Source: Capnocytophaga sp. (GTDB taxonomy: Bacteria; Bacteroidota; Bacteroidia; Flavobacteriales; Flavobacteriaceae). Taken from it: a DNA stretch of 64,000 nucleotides. Made by a program: the position numbers and the translations under genes. Each line of letters begins with the position of its first letter. The stretch's first letter is position 1. The stretch covers positions 80,810-144,809 of the forward strand of contig NZ_JAUNKD010000002.1 of the NCBI RefSeq assembly GCF_030532915.1. The letters run 5' to 3'. The notes under the pieces are model-generated. The model did no database searches, had not been told where the DNA came from, and worked only from the letters and a program-made list of their open reading frames with translations. This document shows positions 62,690 through 64,000 of this stretch, piece after piece.

Positions 62690-62765
62690 ATCATTTTGTT
62701 TTAGCTAATATCAAAAACATATCACATTGTTATTTAGCACAATAGGCAATCTGTCAAAAAATTCA

Positions 62766-62773
62766 TATCTTTG
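62766..62773 (+). promoter_or_regulatory. -7 element of the U32 peptidase-family gene
   Basis: TATCTTTG lies 25 bases before the ATG at 62799. Confidence 0.6.
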
Positions 62774-62798
62774 CACCAACTAACATTCAATCGCATTT

Positions 62799-64000
62799 AT
62801 GACACATTCAGGAAAAATAGAATTAATGGCGCCCGCCGGAAACTTTGAATCTCTGCAAGCCGCTATCGATAACGGGGCTGATTCCGTGTATTTTGGCGTT
62901 GATCAGCTCAATATGCGTGCCAGAGCCAGCATTAATTTCACCATTGATGACTTGGACGAAATCGCACGCCGATGCAACCCCAAAGGCATCAGAACCTATC
63001 TGACACTCAACACAATTATATACGACCACGACCTTTCCATCATAAAAACCCTGCTCGATGCCGCCAAAAAGGCAAATTTAACCGCAGTTATCGCTATGGA
63101 TCAGGCAGTTATTGCCTATGCCCGCCAAATCGGGATGGAAGTCCATATTTCCACACAAATCAACATCACAAACATCGAAACCGTACGCTTTTACTCGCTT
63201 TTTGCCGATACGATGGTGATGAGCCGCGAGCTTAGTCTTCGTCAGGTTAAAAAAATCGCCGAGCAGATTGAAAAAGAGCAAATTAAAGGTCCGTCGGGCA
63301 ATTTGGTCGAAATAGAAATCTTCGGACACGGTGCCTTGTGTATGGCCGTCTCCGGAAAGTGTTATTTGAGCCTGCATTCGCACAATTCATCGGCAAACAG
63401 AGGGGCGTGCAAGCAAAATTGCCGAAAAAAATACACCGTAATCGACCAAGAGAGCGGTTTTGAAATCGAAATCGACAATGAATATATGATGTCGCCCAAA
63501 GACCTCTGTACGCTCGACTTTCTCGACCAAGTGATTGACGCAGGAGCCAAAGTGCTTAAAATCGAAGGACGCGGAAGAGCTCCCGAGTACGTGGCGACCG
63601 TCATAAAAACCTATCGCGAAGCCATCGACGCCTATTACGACGGAACGTATTCCAAAGAGAAGGTACAAAAATGGATGGAAGCCCTATCAACAGTCTATAA
63701 CAGAGGATTTTGGAGCGGATATTATCTCGGACAGAAATTAGGCGAATGGAGTGAAAATCCGGGGTCGAACGCCACGCAAAAAAAGGTATATGTGGGGCAA
63801 GGGAAGCATTATTTCCCCAAATCGGGCATCGCGGAATTCGCCATCGAAGCCTTTGACATCAAAGTGGGCGACAAACTGCTCATCACAGGACCCACCACGG
63901 GCGTGCAGGAGTTCGTTCTCGAAAATATGATGGTAAATGACGTCCCGGCGGAAAAAGCCACCAAAGGCGATTCCTGTACCATCAAAACCGATTTCAGAGT
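62799..64000 (+). CDS. Peptidase U32 family protein, partial
   Basis: The gene starts at the ATG at 62799 (MTHSGKIELMAPAGNFESLQ) and runs off the right edge; about 400 codons are visible. Motifs are MAPAGNFESLQAAIDNGADSVYFGV, DQAVIAYARQIGMEVHISTQINI and the conserved EIFGHGALCMAVSGKCYLSLHSHNSSANRGACKQNCR, the cysteine-rich U32 signature, followed by SPKDLCTLDFLDQVIDAGAKVLKIEGRGRAPEYVATV. Members include peptidase/collagenase-like proteins and tRNA-hydroxylation enzymes (TrhP/YegQ); this length and the Cys motif suit a tRNA-modification role at least as well as proteolysis. Confidence 0.92.
   Translation, partial: MTHSGKIELMAPAGNFESLQAAIDNGADSVYFGVDQLNMRARASINFTIDDLDEIARRCNPKGIRTYLTLNTIIYDHDLSIIKTLLDAAKKANLTAVIAMDQAVIAYARQIGMEVHISTQINITNIETVRFYSLFADTMVMSRELSLRQVKKIAEQIEKEQIKGPSGNLVEIEIFGHGALCMAVSGKCYLSLHSHNSSANRGACKQNCRKKYTVIDQESGFEIEIDNEYMMSPKDLCTLDFLDQVIDAGAKVLKIEGRGRAPEYVATVIKTYREAIDAYYDGTYSKEKVQKWMEALSTVYNRGFWSGYYLGQKLGEWSENPGSNATQKKVYVGQGKHYFPKSGIAEFAIEAFDIKVGDKLLITGPTTGVQEFVLENMMVNDVPAEKATKGDSCTIKTDFR

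Overview
The window is a Bacteroidota chromosome segment, most likely from the family Flavobacteriaceae and possibly Capnocytophaga (the genus is an inference). It is AT-rich, many genes are preceded by the Bacteroidota promoter pattern TTG-N19-20-TAnnTTTG, Shine-Dalgarno sites are mostly weak, and the gene content is typical of the group: a DUF5686 protein, a type IX secretion 'plug' protein, a bacterial GH3 protein, DUF2797, LuxC-like acyl-CoA reductase, the ~630-residue amidophosphoribosyltransferase form and DUF6261 proteins.

Layout. 1-7.7 kb: start of rfbD, a c-haem lipoprotein, L31 type B, an HsdR_N-type nuclease-fold protein, a lipoprotein, rsgA, a GH3 protein and DUF2797. 7.8-19.7 kb: mdh, a 600-bp repeat array, a DUF6261 gene, the PurF-like enzyme, an SUMF1-fold protein, an amidinotransferase-fold hydrolase, gltA, an oxidoreductase and dnaN. 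19.7-28 kb: a serine hydrolase, an outer-membrane DUF5686 protein, pabB, an acyl-CoA reductase, a two-gene YeeE/YedE-type sulfur transporter and an outer-membrane barrel. 28.2-33.6 kb: an accessory block with two anonymous or Imm26-type genes followed by a tightly overlapping gene pair (a PLD-like protein resembling the VPA1262 family plus a helical partner) that is a candidate defence module. 33.8-34.35 kb: a GatB/YqeY protein and tRNA-Arg(TCG). 34.4-45.7 kb: a degraded prophage or island beside that tRNA, with integrase, DUF6712, tape measure, small phage genes, a truncated portal-like protein, a Panacea-type toxin-antitoxin operon and HicAB. 46-64 kb: purC, a thioredoxin-fold protein without its cysteines, nucleoside phosphorylase, apbE, mtnN, aspartokinase, purL, a Crp/Fnr regulator with an SDR, a second DUF6261 gene, the T9SS plug protein, a frameshifted secreted protein and the start of a U32 peptidase-family gene.

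The most striking feature is not a gene. Several intergenic regions carry arrays of short palindromes whose sequences differ from locus to locus (ATTCGTnnnnACGAAT; TATCGG/CCGA; GGGCnnn..nnnGCCC; AATTA; CTTTGnCAAAG) but whose spacing is constant at about 21, 41-42, 63 or 82-84 bp, i.e. whole numbers of helical turns. Both DUF6261 genes, and a third small helical gene at 51.1-51.4 kb, lie directly beside such arrays, which suggests a linked protein/repeat system. A second candidate is a structured leader at 43.4-43.6 kb in the prophage, where one segment can pair either with an upstream copy of a sequence or with the same sequence at the start codon of the next gene.

Three purine genes (PurF-like, purC, purL) are dispersed rather than clustered. 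A dispersed 9-bp-stem palindrome has entered the coding sequence of purL in frame.
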